Shown here: one piece after another, positions 8,631 through 16,612 of the stretch
Numbering within the stretch: position 1 is the stretch's first letter
Layout of the letters: each line of letters opens with the position of its first letter
From: Anammoximicrobium sp032229885
GTDB taxonomy: Bacteria > Planctomycetota > Planctomycetia > Pirellulales > Pirellulaceae
DNA: 30,089 bases
NCBI GenBank assembly: GCA_032229885.1
Contig: JAVYAJ010000174.1
Location: 1 to 30,089 of the forward strand
Direction of reading: 5' to 3'
Notes under the pieces: model-generated
Database searches by the model: none
Told to the model about the DNA's origin: nothing
Seen by the model: only the letters and a program-made list of their open reading frames with translations
Made by a program: the position numbers and the translations under genes

Positions 8631-8783
8631 GCGACAATAGGGCGCCGACAGAGTCTCGAATCTGCTGCCTTCCGGTTTATGCGGAATGCAATCCGGTGCG
8701 CCATGCCGGCCAGATCGGGGCCTGCGATTCACCATTTCGACTCGACGGAAGTCCCAGATCCAACCTTCGATCGCCTCATTTCG

Positions 8784-8813
8784 TTGACGGATGATACGGC
8801 GGACGGTTAGAAT
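8784..8813 (+). promoter_or_regulatory. Strong candidate sigma-70-like promoter
   Basis: TTGACG (8784-8789) and TAGAAT (8808-8813) are separated by 18 bases; each hexamer matches consensus at 5 of 6 positions. Transcription would start near 8820, past the ATG at 8817, so it argues for the downstream start at 9045. Confidence 0.6.
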
Positions 8814-9044
8814 TCAATGTGGTTCACGACGGCGCATCGGGCAGAGTCTGTAGCCGAGGCCTTTCGGTGGCCGATGAACGTTGATGACGGCCGCGTGTTC
8901 ACGGAAGGATTTACTGGTGCGACGCTTGGCTGCGGGCGCAACCGGCGCGTCTCGGACCGCCGACGAGGCCGCGAACGGCCGTTTGTCGCACGAGCCAGGG
9001 TCGATCACGCAGTGGGGCTTGGAGCGAAAAGCAAGGGTGGAACG

Positions 9045-9944
9045 ATGACACGCTGGACGGCGATGACAGCGATTGGGTTGGCGCTCATCGGCGCATCGTC
9101 GAACGAGCGCGCCGCGGGTCAGCAGGTCCAGGTCAGCGCGCCGTTTCAGAGGCTTCACGAGGGGTTTTACGAAAACTTCGGCTTTGGCGGAATCACCGCC
9201 GGCCGCAGTGGCCGAGGCGGCGGCTGGCACTTGAACACCGGCCCGGCCGGCATGGCCCCGCCGCCGTTTGGCGGTCACGACCCGGCCGCGGACGCCCGCT
9301 TTGGCATGCGTTTCGGCGGGCCGCTCGGCCTGGGGTTCAACGGCGTTGCCGGACAGGGCATGACTCGCAGCAACACGGTGACCGTCCCGACGGTCGTCGT
9401 TCCCAACGGCGGGACCGGATACATCTTCGACGGCTCGCTGCGCCCGTTCGTCACCGGCATCGTCCCGGTCGTGGGCAGTGCGCCCGTCGGACCGATGCTG
9501 CCCATGGCGCCGCAAGCTCCGTTCAGCCCGCTTGCAGAGCGGCTGAGCCGTCTGCCGCAGCAATCGCCCGCGGCGCCGTCTGCGCATCGTGCGCAGGTCG
9601 CGCCGGTTCCCCGCCCCGCGGCGGACGATGCGCCGCTGGTCCTCGGGGCGAATCAAGCCCAGGCGGCTCGAGCCGCCGCAGCTCAACCGATCGCCCCACG
9701 GCCGCGCGCCGTGGCGGACAGCACGGCGAACCACGGCGACCTGAGCGTGGCCGAGATTCGACGCCAACAGGCGGTCGAAGACGCGGCGCGGATCGACGAG
9801 ATCCAGGTGCGGATCGAAAAGGCTCGCGGTTTCGAAGAAGCGGGCAAGCCGGGCCTGGCGAAGATCTATTACCAGCAGGCCGCCACGCGCGCCGACGGCG
9901 AGCTAAAGCAACAACTGCTGGCCAAGATTCAGGCGTTGGACTGA
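9045..9944 (+). CDS. Secreted Gly/Pro-rich planctomycete protein of unknown function
   Basis: This encodes a 299-residue exported protein. The ATG at 9045 is preceded by an aagggtgg Shine-Dalgarno-like run and begins a signal peptide (MTRWTAMTAIGLALIGASS). The frame opens at 8817, but the promoter position excludes that start. The middle (about 35-160) is rich in Gly, Phe, Pro and Met with FGG and GGP repeats and resembles secreted low-complexity proteins of planctomycetes. Residues 160-235 are Ala/Pro/Gln-rich. The last 70 residues are charged and helical, with a KIYYQQAATRADGELKQQL-like tail that may be a short coiled coil. No catalytic motif is seen; a cell-surface or matrix role is a guess. 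Confidence 0.75.
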   Translation: MTRWTAMTAIGLALIGASSNERAAGQQVQVSAPFQRLHEGFYENFGFGGITAGRSGRGGGWHLNTGPAGMAPPPFGGHDPAADARFGMRFGGPLGLGFNGVAGQGMTRSNTVTVPTVVVPNGGTGYIFDGSLRPFVTGIVPVVGSAPVGPMLPMAPQAPFSPLAERLSRLPQQSPAAPSAHRAQVAPVPRPAADDAPLVLGANQAQAARAAAAQPIAPRPRAVADSTANHGDLSVAEIRRQQAVEDAARIDEIQVRIEKARGFEEAGKPGLAKIYYQQAATRADGELKQQLLAKIQALD

Positions 9945-10090
9945 ACGCACTCCGGACGCGCCGCGTTCGGCCTGCCTCCGTTTCACGAAGCGACCGCGGC
10001 GCCCGTCGCGCGGCCCGGCGCGGCCGGGCAACGCCGTTCGACCGGCGGTTGGACCGATTCGTGGCCGTCGCACGAAGCTCAGGGTTCGCC

Positions 10091-12541
10091 TTACGGATTG
10101 CTCGCCCTCGAATTGGGAAGATAGTAAAACATCCCATCCTCGCCGCCGATCAACAGATCCGGTCGACCGTCGCGATCCCAATCGACGATCGTGGGGCTGG
10201 TCGTGTGGCCGGCCAGTCGCCACGGCGCAACGAGTCCGGCGTCGTGGAACGTCCATGGCGCCGCCGCGGACGACACGTTCCGGAAAAACGAGGCGTTGCT
10301 GCTGTTGACCAGCAAGTCTAGCTGGCCATCTCCGTCCCAATCGGCAAAGCACAGCTTGCGGCGACCGCTCTTCCCCGCCCGACCTGGGTTTAGTTGCATC
10401 ACGCTGCTGGCCGCATCGGCGACCGCCTCGGCCGCCGTGGACGCCGTCAGATGAAAGATCCGTCGCGACGGCGCCAGTTGCAAGCGACCTTCGGTCTTGT
10501 AACGCTCGAAATAGGCGAGATAACCTTCGTGATCCAGCATCACCAGATCGTTCAAGCCGTCGCCGTTCAAATCGATCAGCACGGGCGTGGTCCGCCATTG
10601 CGTGACCAAGGCGTTGCCCTGCGGATCCCACCAGTTCCAAGCCGGTTTCGGCACAGCGTCCGCCCATTGAACCTCGATCGGCTCGGCGGCGGCCAGTCGC
10701 GGCGACGTGCGCGTTCCTACGTTGCGATACCACTGGACCTTGCCCCAGATCGAGTTCACGACCAGGTCCGGTAGGCCGTCGTGATCCCAGTCGGCGACGT
10801 TCAGCGTCGTGTAGCCCCACTTGGCTTCGCACGGCCCCTGAATCGAGCCGTTCGGGCCGGCCATGATCCGCAGCGTCTGGCCGCCGGCCTCCAGCGCCAC
10901 GGGGGCGGCCCACTTGGGCGTGGCACAGCCGGCCGGCGTCCCCAGATTCTCGATGAATCCGACGTAGCCAGCCGTGTTGCCGCAGATGATGTCCTGGTCG
11001 CCATCGCCGTCCCAGTCGCAGCCGAACGGCGTCGCCAGCGCGCCGAACTTCAGATGGTCCGCCTCTTGTTGAAAGAACCGCGGGGCCGCGAATACCGGCA
11101 GGCCATCGACCACGCGTCCCGTATGTTCCAACAGGGCGACCCGCCCGTCTTCCTGGCCCACGATCAGGTCGACGTCGCCGTCGCCATCCCAATCGATCGC
11201 CACGGGCACGATCATGCACAGGTCCATCCTCAACGGTTCGCCGTCCAGCAGCAGCGGCCGACCTGCGGCGTACACCGGCTCGGCTCGCGTTCCCACGTTT
11301 TCAAAATAGGTGAATCCGTCCAGGAACTCGCCGCACAGCAGATCCAAGTCGCCATCGCCATCGAAATCCGCGAAATTGGGGCTCGGCATCCCGAACACGT
11401 CGACCGGCTTGCCGCCGGCCGTGAGCTGCACCGGTTCGTCATATTGCGGTTGGTCCGTTGTTCCCCGATTCCGAATCACATACACATAGCCGTGCAGCGG
11501 TCCGTTGGTCCATTTGCCGTGACGGTCGAACGCGTCGTCCCAGCCGTACTGGGTCCAGTCGCCGACGCCCACGATCAAATCCAGTTGGCCATCGCCGTCA
11601 TAGTCCACGAGCTTCCATTGGTTGGCCCGAAGCTTGCCGAGATGGATCTGGGATTTCGGGTAGATCGGCGTTCGCTCGGCAAACAGCGCGCGGCGAAAGT
11701 CGGTCAACTCGTGGCCGGGAACGAGCACGCGGACGTCGCCGTCCACGTACGAAGGACTGATGTTGGTCAGTCCCGGCCCCACACGCACCGCCGACTTGAA
11801 CACGGGCAGCTTGCCCTGGCCGCCGGGATTTTCGAACAGCCAGATTCCGTTGTAGGGAACATCGTGGCACGAGACGACCAGATCCAGATCGCCGTCGCCA
11901 TCCCAGTCCATCGGCAGCGGCCACGCCCACAGTCCGACGCCCAGATCCACGGTCAGCCCCGGATGGTTGTATGGCAGCCGCATCAGCCCGCCTGGCCCGA
12001 TCGTTTGGCCGTCAGGAGGGATCAGCACCAGGGTCCCGGTCCAGTTGAACTGGGGCAATTCAAACGATTCACCGCGGCGGATGCGGCGCGAGAACACCCC
12101 TAGCCGGGTATTGCCGCCGTCGGTGTAGTGAAACTCGAGGCCCGGCAGCGGTTCCCAGCCGGCCAGACGCACACCGTAGGGGCTTGGCGTCGTGGCCACA
12201 TAGATCGTCGTGTCCTGTCGCACGGCGATCCGAATCTCCGCCGCCGTCCCGCCATCGGTCTGGGTATATCGCCAGCCCCGCAGCGTCGCAGGAACCTGCT
12301 TCCATACGTATTTGCGGTTGCCAAAAGCGGCCAAGTCGTCGTCCAGCGCCGCGACGCGAAACCCTCGTCCGGAAACGGCGAACTCGCGACATTCCACGCC
12401 GACATCTTCGGCTGTGGCTTTGCCGCCGTCCGGCGACTGGCCCGCCGGCTGGTCGGAATCCGCCGCACCCGCAGCCGCGCCCAACGCGATACTCAACAAG
12501 GCCGGCAACAGACGCGACAGTAGGCTTCGTGTGATCGGCAT
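10091..12541 (-). CDS. Secreted FG-GAP/VCBS repeat protein with nine calcium-binding motifs
   Basis: This encodes an 816-residue exported protein starting with a signal peptide (RSLLSRLLPALLSIALGAAAGA). After an N-terminal domain of about 200 residues it carries nine DxDxDG-type calcium loops followed by a hydrophobic strand, such as DWDGDGDLDLVV, DYDGDGQLDLIV, DFDGDGDLDLLC, DLNGDGLNDLVM and DWDRDGRPDLLI. These are typical of FG-GAP/VCBS repeats, which fold as an integrin-like beta-propeller stabilised by calcium. The last repeat ends right at the C-terminus. The family is abundant in planctomycetes and is usually taken to bind carbohydrate or protein outside the cell; no enzyme domain is visible. 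It is divergently arranged with a GH16 hydrolase. Confidence 0.92.
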   Translation of the reverse strand: MPITRSLLSRLLPALLSIALGAAAGAADSDQPAGQSPDGGKATAEDVGVECREFAVSGRGFRVAALDDDLAAFGNRKYVWKQVPATLRGWRYTQTDGGTAAEIRIAVRQDTTIYVATTPSPYGVRLAGWEPLPGLEFHYTDGGNTRLGVFSRRIRRGESFELPQFNWTGTLVLIPPDGQTIGPGGLMRLPYNHPGLTVDLGVGLWAWPLPMDWDGDGDLDLVVSCHDVPYNGIWLFENPGGQGKLPVFKSAVRVGPGLTNISPSYVDGDVRVLVPGHELTDFRRALFAERTPIYPKSQIHLGKLRANQWKLVDYDGDGQLDLIVGVGDWTQYGWDDAFDRHGKWTNGPLHGYVYVIRNRGTTDQPQYDEPVQLTAGGKPVDVFGMPSPNFADFDGDGDLDLLCGEFLDGFTYFENVGTRAEPVYAAGRPLLLDGEPLRMDLCMIVPVAIDWDGDGDVDLIVGQEDGRVALLEHTGRVVDGLPVFAAPRFFQQEADHLKFGALATPFGCDWDGDGDQDIICGNTAGYVGFIENLGTPAGCATPKWAAPVALEAGGQTLRIMAGPNGSIQGPCEAKWGYTTLNVADWDHDGLPDLVVNSIWGKVQWYRNVGTRTSPRLAAAEPIEVQWADAVPKPAWNWWDPQGNALVTQWRTTPVLIDLNGDGLNDLVMLDHEGYLAYFERYKTEGRLQLAPSRRIFHLTASTAAEAVADAASSVMQLNPGRAGKSGRRKLCFADWDGDGQLDLLVNSSNASFFRNVSSAAAPWTFHDAGLVAPWRLAGHTTSPTIVDWDRDGRPDLLIGGEDGMFYYLPNSRASNP

Positions 12542-12677
12542 GATACGGATCCTGGGCTGGAATTCGAGCGGACGCCGATTGTCGTTTTTGCAGCGCGAAC
12601 GTGCATTCTACCAGCAGCCGCTACCGGGTGATACAATGCCGCCCGTTCCTTCCACCGACCCTTGGGAGACCGTGGCG

Positions 12678-13448
12678 ATGAAGTTCATCCTATCAGCGCT
12701 TGTGCTCGAACTGCTGGTCGGCGCCGCGTGGGCCGCCGCGTTGGACGATCAACTGCCCCAGCCGCCCGCGGGCCAAGCTTGGCGACTGGTGTGGTCCGAC
12801 GAGTTCGAGGGCAACACGCTCGACACATCGAAATGGGATGTGCCGGACAACCAGCGTCGCGATGGTTGGTGGTCGTCCAAAGCTGTCTCTCTGGATGGCC
12901 AGGGTCATCTGGCGATCAGCACCTTGAAGGACGGCGACCGATATCTCGACGCCTGCGTGCGCACGCGCGGCAAGTTCGAACACGCGCACGGCTACTACGT
13001 GGCGCGGATCAAGCTGCACAGCCAACCCGGGCACTGGCCGGCGTTCTGGCTGTACAACGACAGCGTGGGACGAATCGGAGACGAAGGTCGCGACGGCACG
13101 GAGATTGACATCATGGAAAAGCCCTGGCGAGACGATCGCGTGCAGCACGCGCTGCATTGGGACGGTTACGGCTCGGCGCACCGTTCGGCGGGTTACGTCT
13201 CGCGCATGTCCGGCGTAATGGAAGGCTGGCACACGTTCAGCCTGTGGTGGAAACACGACGAGTACGTCTTCTACATCGACGGCAAGGAAGTCTGGCGAAG
13301 TTCGGCAGGTGGCGTCTGTCAGGCGCCGCTGTACATCAAGCTGACCGACGAGATCGGCCCCTGGGGCGGCGATATCGCCACGGCGAACTTGCCCGACAAG
13401 TTTCTGGTGGATTACGTCCGGGTATATGACTTGGTCGCCGCCAACTGA
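12678..13448 (+). CDS. Glycoside hydrolase family 16 (beta-glucanase-like), secreted
   Basis: This encodes a 256-residue exported endo-glycosidase of family GH16, the family of laminarinases, lichenases, agarases and carrageenases. Residues 1-20 are a signal peptide. The jelly-roll domain starts at LVWSDEFEGNTLDTSKW (38-53). The catalytic signature EIDIME lies at 142-147, with Glu142 the expected nucleophile, Asp144 the helper and Glu147 the acid/base; the six-residue spacing is the beta-bulge form. Further family features are GHWPAFWL at 118-125, the W-H-F-S-L-W-W stretch and the terminal VDYVRVYDL strand. The substrate cannot be fixed from sequence; a beta-1,3-glucan or a sulfated galactan is plausible. 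A gggaga Shine-Dalgarno sequence (12664-12669) supports this start over the ATG at 12636. Confidence 0.93.
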   Translation: MKFILSALVLELLVGAAWAAALDDQLPQPPAGQAWRLVWSDEFEGNTLDTSKWDVPDNQRRDGWWSSKAVSLDGQGHLAISTLKDGDRYLDACVRTRGKFEHAHGYYVARIKLHSQPGHWPAFWLYNDSVGRIGDEGRDGTEIDIMEKPWRDDRVQHALHWDGYGSAHRSAGYVSRMSGVMEGWHTFSLWWKHDEYVFYIDGKEVWRSSAGGVCQAPLYIKLTDEIGPWGGDIATANLPDKFLVDYVRVYDLVAAN

Positions 13449-13502
13449 GTCGCGTGGAACACGCGTCGCGCGGGTGGGCCCGGCCGTTGGGATGGCAAGT
13501 TC

Positions 13503-13520
13503 CAGCCGCCGCAGCGGCTG
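13503..13520 (+). terminator. Hairpin downstream of GH16 gene
   Basis: A perfect 7 bp stem, CAGCCGC (13503-13509) and GCGGCTG (13514-13520), with loop cgca lies 55 bases after the GH16 stop. No T-run follows, so intrinsic termination is uncertain. Confidence 0.3.
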
Positions 13521-13716
13521 AATGGGACCGCCCAGACGTCATGTGCTAGACACCTGTGCCGGCCGGCGCGGGCGGACCGAGATCCGTCGTACGCGGTTTC
13601 CGTTCGGGCGGCGCAAGGGATGGCCCCGGGCGAAACAGACTGCGTCGTTCGCATTCACACCCCATAGACGCCACCGCGGTGCGCCTCCACGGCGGCGGGT
13701 ACGCGGCTCGGTCGTC

Positions 13717-13744
13717 TTGATGCACTCGTTTTCTGCGTTATAAT
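13717..13744 (+). promoter_or_regulatory. Candidate sigma-70-like promoter of the aldolase gene
   Basis: A perfect -10 box TATAAT (13739-13744) lies 16 bases after TTGATG (13717-13722), which matches the -35 consensus at 4 of 6 positions. Transcription from about 13751 would give a leader of about 150 bases before the ATG at 13901. Confidence 0.6.
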
Positions 13745-13900
13745 GCCGACCAGGACATCCGGAACTCGCACCACGCTTTTGAGAAATGCCTTCCTTTGCA
13801 GCAAATACCCGCCACCGTTTCCGACCTTGACCGATCCGCGTCGCCTCCGTGGTGTGAACGACGGCGATCGGTCTCTTTTGATGCGACGAGTCAGCTTGAA

Positions 13901-14884
13901 ATGACAGAACTGGAAAGAGCGCCTTGGATTACATATCGGCCCCAGTTGAAGGTGCTGGACTGCACGATTCGCGACGGCGGCCTGATCAACAAGCATCAGT
14001 TCACGGACGAGTTCGTCACGGCCGTTTACGAGACATGCCTGGCTGCGGGCGTCGACTACATGGAGGTCGGATACAAGAACTCGCCGCGACTGTTTGCTCC
14101 CACCGAGTTCGGCCCGTGGCGGCATTGCGCCGAGGACGACTTGAATCGCGTTTTTCGCGGCCACGACGACGAGAAACTCGGATTGAAACTGGCCGCCATG
14201 GCCGATGCGTCCAAGAGCGACTGGAAAGAGCAGTTGGTCCCGCGCGACCAGAGCGTGCTCGACATGATCCGCGTGGCGTTCTATGCCCACCAGGTATCCG
14301 AGGCGGTGGAGATGATCCACCATGCCCACGACCTGGGGTACGAGACCAGCGCGAACTTGATGGCGGTCTCGAACATCAGCGAGGTGGAGATCGACACGGT
14401 GCTCGAGGCCATCGCGCCGACGCCCGCGCAAACGATGGTGATCGTCGACAGCTTTGGGCATCTATATCGCGAGCAGATCGACATGCTGTACAAAAAGTAC
14501 TCGCAGGCGGTCGGCGACAAAGAGATCGGGATGCACGCGCACAACAATCTCCAGTTGGCGTTTGCGAACACGATCGAAGCGATCGTCTTGGGGGCGAATC
14601 GGGTCGATGCGACCTTGGGTGGCCTGGGACGCGGGGCGGGCAATTGTCCGATGGAGTTGCTGCTGGGCTTTCTCCGCAACCCAAAGTTCAGGCTGCGACC
14701 GGTCATCAAGTTCCTGCAGGATTACATCGAGCCGCTACGCGAGCAATTGCTGTGGGGTCCGTTGGTTCCCTACAACATCACCGGCCAATTGAATCGGCAT
14801 CCGAACCATGCGATCAAGTTTTTGGATGCCGAAGGGGCCCGCAACTTTCTCAGGTTCTTCGACGAGATCGTCACGGACATCTAG
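13901..14884 (+). CDS. DRE-TIM family aldolase/lyase (HMG-CoA lyase-like)
   Basis: This encodes a 327-residue cytosolic TIM-barrel enzyme of the DRE-TIM metallolyase group, which includes HMG-CoA lyase, 4-hydroxy-2-oxovalerate aldolase and isopropylmalate synthase. The opening motif LDCTIRDGG at 19-27 supplies the catalytic Arg24 and metal ligand Asp25. The second metal site is MHAHNN at 211-216 with His212 and His214, followed by the family's GANRVDATLGGLGRGAGN segment at 231-248, which holds the usual glycine-rich loop. The mid-barrel sequence SANLMAVSNIS resembles the 4-hydroxy-2-oxovalerate aldolase branch. No acetaldehyde dehydrogenase partner gene is present, so the substrate stays open. 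A small membrane protein gene follows after six bases and probably shares the transcript. Confidence 0.85.
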   Translation: MTELERAPWITYRPQLKVLDCTIRDGGLINKHQFTDEFVTAVYETCLAAGVDYMEVGYKNSPRLFAPTEFGPWRHCAEDDLNRVFRGHDDEKLGLKLAAMADASKSDWKEQLVPRDQSVLDMIRVAFYAHQVSEAVEMIHHAHDLGYETSANLMAVSNISEVEIDTVLEAIAPTPAQTMVIVDSFGHLYREQIDMLYKKYSQAVGDKEIGMHAHNNLQLAFANTIEAIVLGANRVDATLGGLGRGAGNCPMELLLGFLRNPKFRLRPVIKFLQDYIEPLREQLLWGPLVPYNITGQLNRHPNHAIKFLDAEGARNFLRFFDEIVTDI

Positions 14885-14890
14885 GCTTTG

Positions 14891-15262
14891 ATGAATAACG
14901 CGATCCGCCGTCACGTGCTGGGAGGCCTTGCGCTGGCGCTCTTGGCGGCGGCAGCGGCAGCCTTGGCTGGGTTTCCCGCCGAGTTGGACGCGAATACCCG
15001 AACGCTGTACGGCAGCATGTGCCTGCGCACGGGGCTGATCCTGGCACTGGGGTGGCTGGCTTTCCAACAGGTGGCCGCGGTGTTGGCCCGCAGCTCGCCA
15101 CGGCTGATGGTCGTGTTCGCGCTTGTCCTTTTGACGGTGATCGTCCGTCCCAAGGCCCTGCCTTTCGCCTTGTTGGTGATCGCCCTGGTCGCCGGGCTCG
15201 AGGTTTTGGGCTGGCTGCTGAAACCGCTTCGCCAAGGCGGGAAACCTCGCAAATCAAACTGA
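14891..15262 (+). CDS. Small membrane protein of unknown function
   Basis: This encodes a 123-residue hydrophobic protein. Membrane segments are likely at about 9-27, 43-60, 71-87 and 90-108, with a basic C-terminal tail (KPLRQGGKPRKSN). It starts six bases after the aldolase stop, so it is almost certainly co-transcribed with that gene. A TTG one codon upstream (14888) is an alternative start. No family is recognised and there are no catalytic motifs; calling it a partner of the aldolase would be speculation. Confidence 0.7.
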   Translation: MNNAIRRHVLGGLALALLAAAAAALAGFPAELDANTRTLYGSMCLRTGLILALGWLAFQQVAAVLARSSPRLMVVFALVLLTVIVRPKALPFALLVIALVAGLEVLGWLLKPLRQGGKPRKSN

Positions 15263-15564
15263 CCGCGCAGGGCACGCACAGCGTGGTCCACACGTCCCCC
15301 TGGCGACGTGGGCGAACGGACGGACGGGCAACGCCCGGGATTTCGTTGCCTGCGACCCGGCGCGCCCGCCGCTTGCCGAGGCTCGCCTCGATGACCAATG
15401 TCGGCCTCTCGAGGCTGAACGCTTGACCCCCTCGCTCCGTGCCCCGCAGCTCGAACTGAAGCTTCGGAGGCGGTCCGTGGGACCGTTGCGCCCCAAGCAG
15501 GTCGGTTGGACGGGGAGGCACGGAGGCCTGCGAGCCGCTGCGGCTGAACAGGGCCGAGAGCCAA
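15263..15564. other. Convergent intergenic region, nothing recognised
   Basis: This 302-base stretch lies between the 3-prime ends of two convergent genes. Open frames cross it on both strands but have no start signals, conserved motifs or consistent composition. Short imperfect inverted repeats occur around 15380-15415; no clear terminator with a T-run was found. Confidence 0.5.
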
Positions 15565-16467
15565 TCACCCGGCCGGCTGCGCTGCGCGAATCGCCGCCAA
15601 TGCGCCGCGGACATAGCCCACCGACTCGGCCAGGCCGGCCAGCGGATCGTTCTCGTCCTTTTCGTGCTCGAACGACACGACCCACCGATAGTTGATCTTT
15701 AACAGCGTGCGCAGCAGGGCGGGAATGTCGATGATGCCGCGGCCGATCTCGACGGTCTGGCCTTCGGGCGAGGCGGCCGAGACGTCTTTGATATGGAAGT
15801 CCAGCAGCCGCTCGGCGAATCGCTCGGTGTCGGCAATCGGATCTGCGCCGATCCGCACCGTGTGCCCGATATCCATACAGATGCCGATCCGTGAGTCGAG
15901 CTTCTCGACTTGGCGGAAGATGCTCTCCGGTGTCGGATACGTCTTGTCGCCGGGGCCGTGGTTATGGATCGCCACCATGATATCGAACCGTTTGACCTTC
16001 TTGTCGACCAACGGCAGCAGCTCCGGCGCCGGCGCGGCCACGATGGTGCGCATCCCGGCGGCGCGGGCATAGTCGAACGCCTGATCGACGTCCTGGGGCG
16101 TTTTCATGCTCACGACGCCGCAGGCGTACAGATCGATTCCCGCCGCGCGGACGCGCGCGGCCGTGGCCTCGATTTGCTCGCGCGGCGCATCCAGCGGCAG
16201 GTGAAAGCTCTTCAGACACAGATGGGTCAAGCCCACCCGTTGTGTCATCGCCAGCGCCTGATCGAGGTCGAACTTGCGGAGCGTGTACGATGCCAGTCCC
16301 AAGGAAAACGGCGGTTTCGCCTGGTCGCCGCCGGCCGTCGTCTCGGCTGCGGCGCCGCGCAACATCCCCGGCGAGCCGATCGCCAGCATCGAGCCGCCGA
16401 GGCCGGTCAAAGCCAAGAATGCGCGTCGCGACGTCCGCTCCGAGGATTGCAGGTCGTGAGTCAGCAT
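15565..16467 (-). CDS. Tat-exported sugar phosphate isomerase/epimerase-like TIM barrel
   Basis: This encodes a 300-residue protein of the AP endonuclease 2-like superfamily (xylose isomerase-like TIM barrel). The start at 16467 has a good Shine-Dalgarno sequence on the minus strand (AAAGGAG). The N-terminus has a twin-arginine motif (TSRRAFLALTG, 12-22), so the protein is probably folded before export to the periplasm. Barrel features are LGLASYTLRKFDLDQAL, a VAIHNHGPGD strand-loop with a metal-type His, ICMDIGHTVR, LDFHIKDV and VVSFEHEKDE. These contribute the expected His, Asp and Glu metal ligands. Planctomycete relatives are many and mostly uncharacterised; the sugar substrate is unknown. 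The next minus-strand gene lies 145 bases away. Confidence 0.87.
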   Translation of the reverse strand: MLTHDLQSSERTSRRAFLALTGLGGSMLAIGSPGMLRGAAAETTAGGDQAKPPFSLGLASYTLRKFDLDQALAMTQRVGLTHLCLKSFHLPLDAPREQIEATAARVRAAGIDLYACGVVSMKTPQDVDQAFDYARAAGMRTIVAAPAPELLPLVDKKVKRFDIMVAIHNHGPGDKTYPTPESIFRQVEKLDSRIGICMDIGHTVRIGADPIADTERFAERLLDFHIKDVSAASPEGQTVEIGRGIIDIPALLRTLLKINYRWVVSFEHEKDENDPLAGLAESVGYVRGALAAIRAAQPAG

Positions 16468-16552
16468 GATTGCTCCTTTGCGTTGCGTTGAAGGTTCGGG
16501 GCCCGCGGTGCACGGTCGGATTGCCACAGGCCTGGCGGAGACCGTCGTCGAA

Positions 16553-16590
16553 AAGCCCTAGACGTTCGGTGTTGTTCTGTAGGAGGGCTT
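16553..16590 (-). terminator. Weak inverted repeat between two minus-strand genes
   Basis: AAGCCCT (16553-16559) and AGGGCTT (16584-16590) form a perfect 7 bp stem with a 24-base loop. It lies just after the aminotransferase-like gene on the minus strand, and four T bases (complement of 16551-16554) close the downstream arm. It could end that transcript, but the loop is large. Confidence 0.3.
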
Positions 16591-16612
16591 ACACCTGGGC
16601 ATGTTCGACGGA

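Larger units (their letters stand above)
8525..9044. other. Intergenic region with tandem repeat, promoter and long leader
   Basis: This 520-base stretch has no convincing protein gene. It contains a two-copy 13-base tandem repeat at 8605-8630, a good promoter at 8784-8813 and about 225 bases of predicted 5-prime leader. The open frame that begins at 8817 within the leader has neither a ribosome binding site nor a signal peptide. Confidence 0.55.
13449..13900. other. Intergenic region between GH16 and aldolase genes
   Basis: This 452-base region holds a hairpin at 13503-13520 downstream of the GH16 gene and the promoter at 13717-13744 of the next gene, followed by a leader of about 150 bases. 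The aldolase frame continues upstream to a TTG at 13796, but that part shows no conserved sequence. No RNA gene was recognised. Confidence 0.5.

Noticed and set aside
8817..9044. N-terminal extension of the Gly/Pro-rich secreted protein from 8817
   Set aside because: The promoter at 8784-8813 would start transcription after this ATG, there is no signal peptide, and 9045 has a better ribosome binding site.
14871..15614. Minus-strand frame across the small membrane protein and the intergenic region
   Set aside because: It overlaps three features and has Arg/Pro low-complexity composition.
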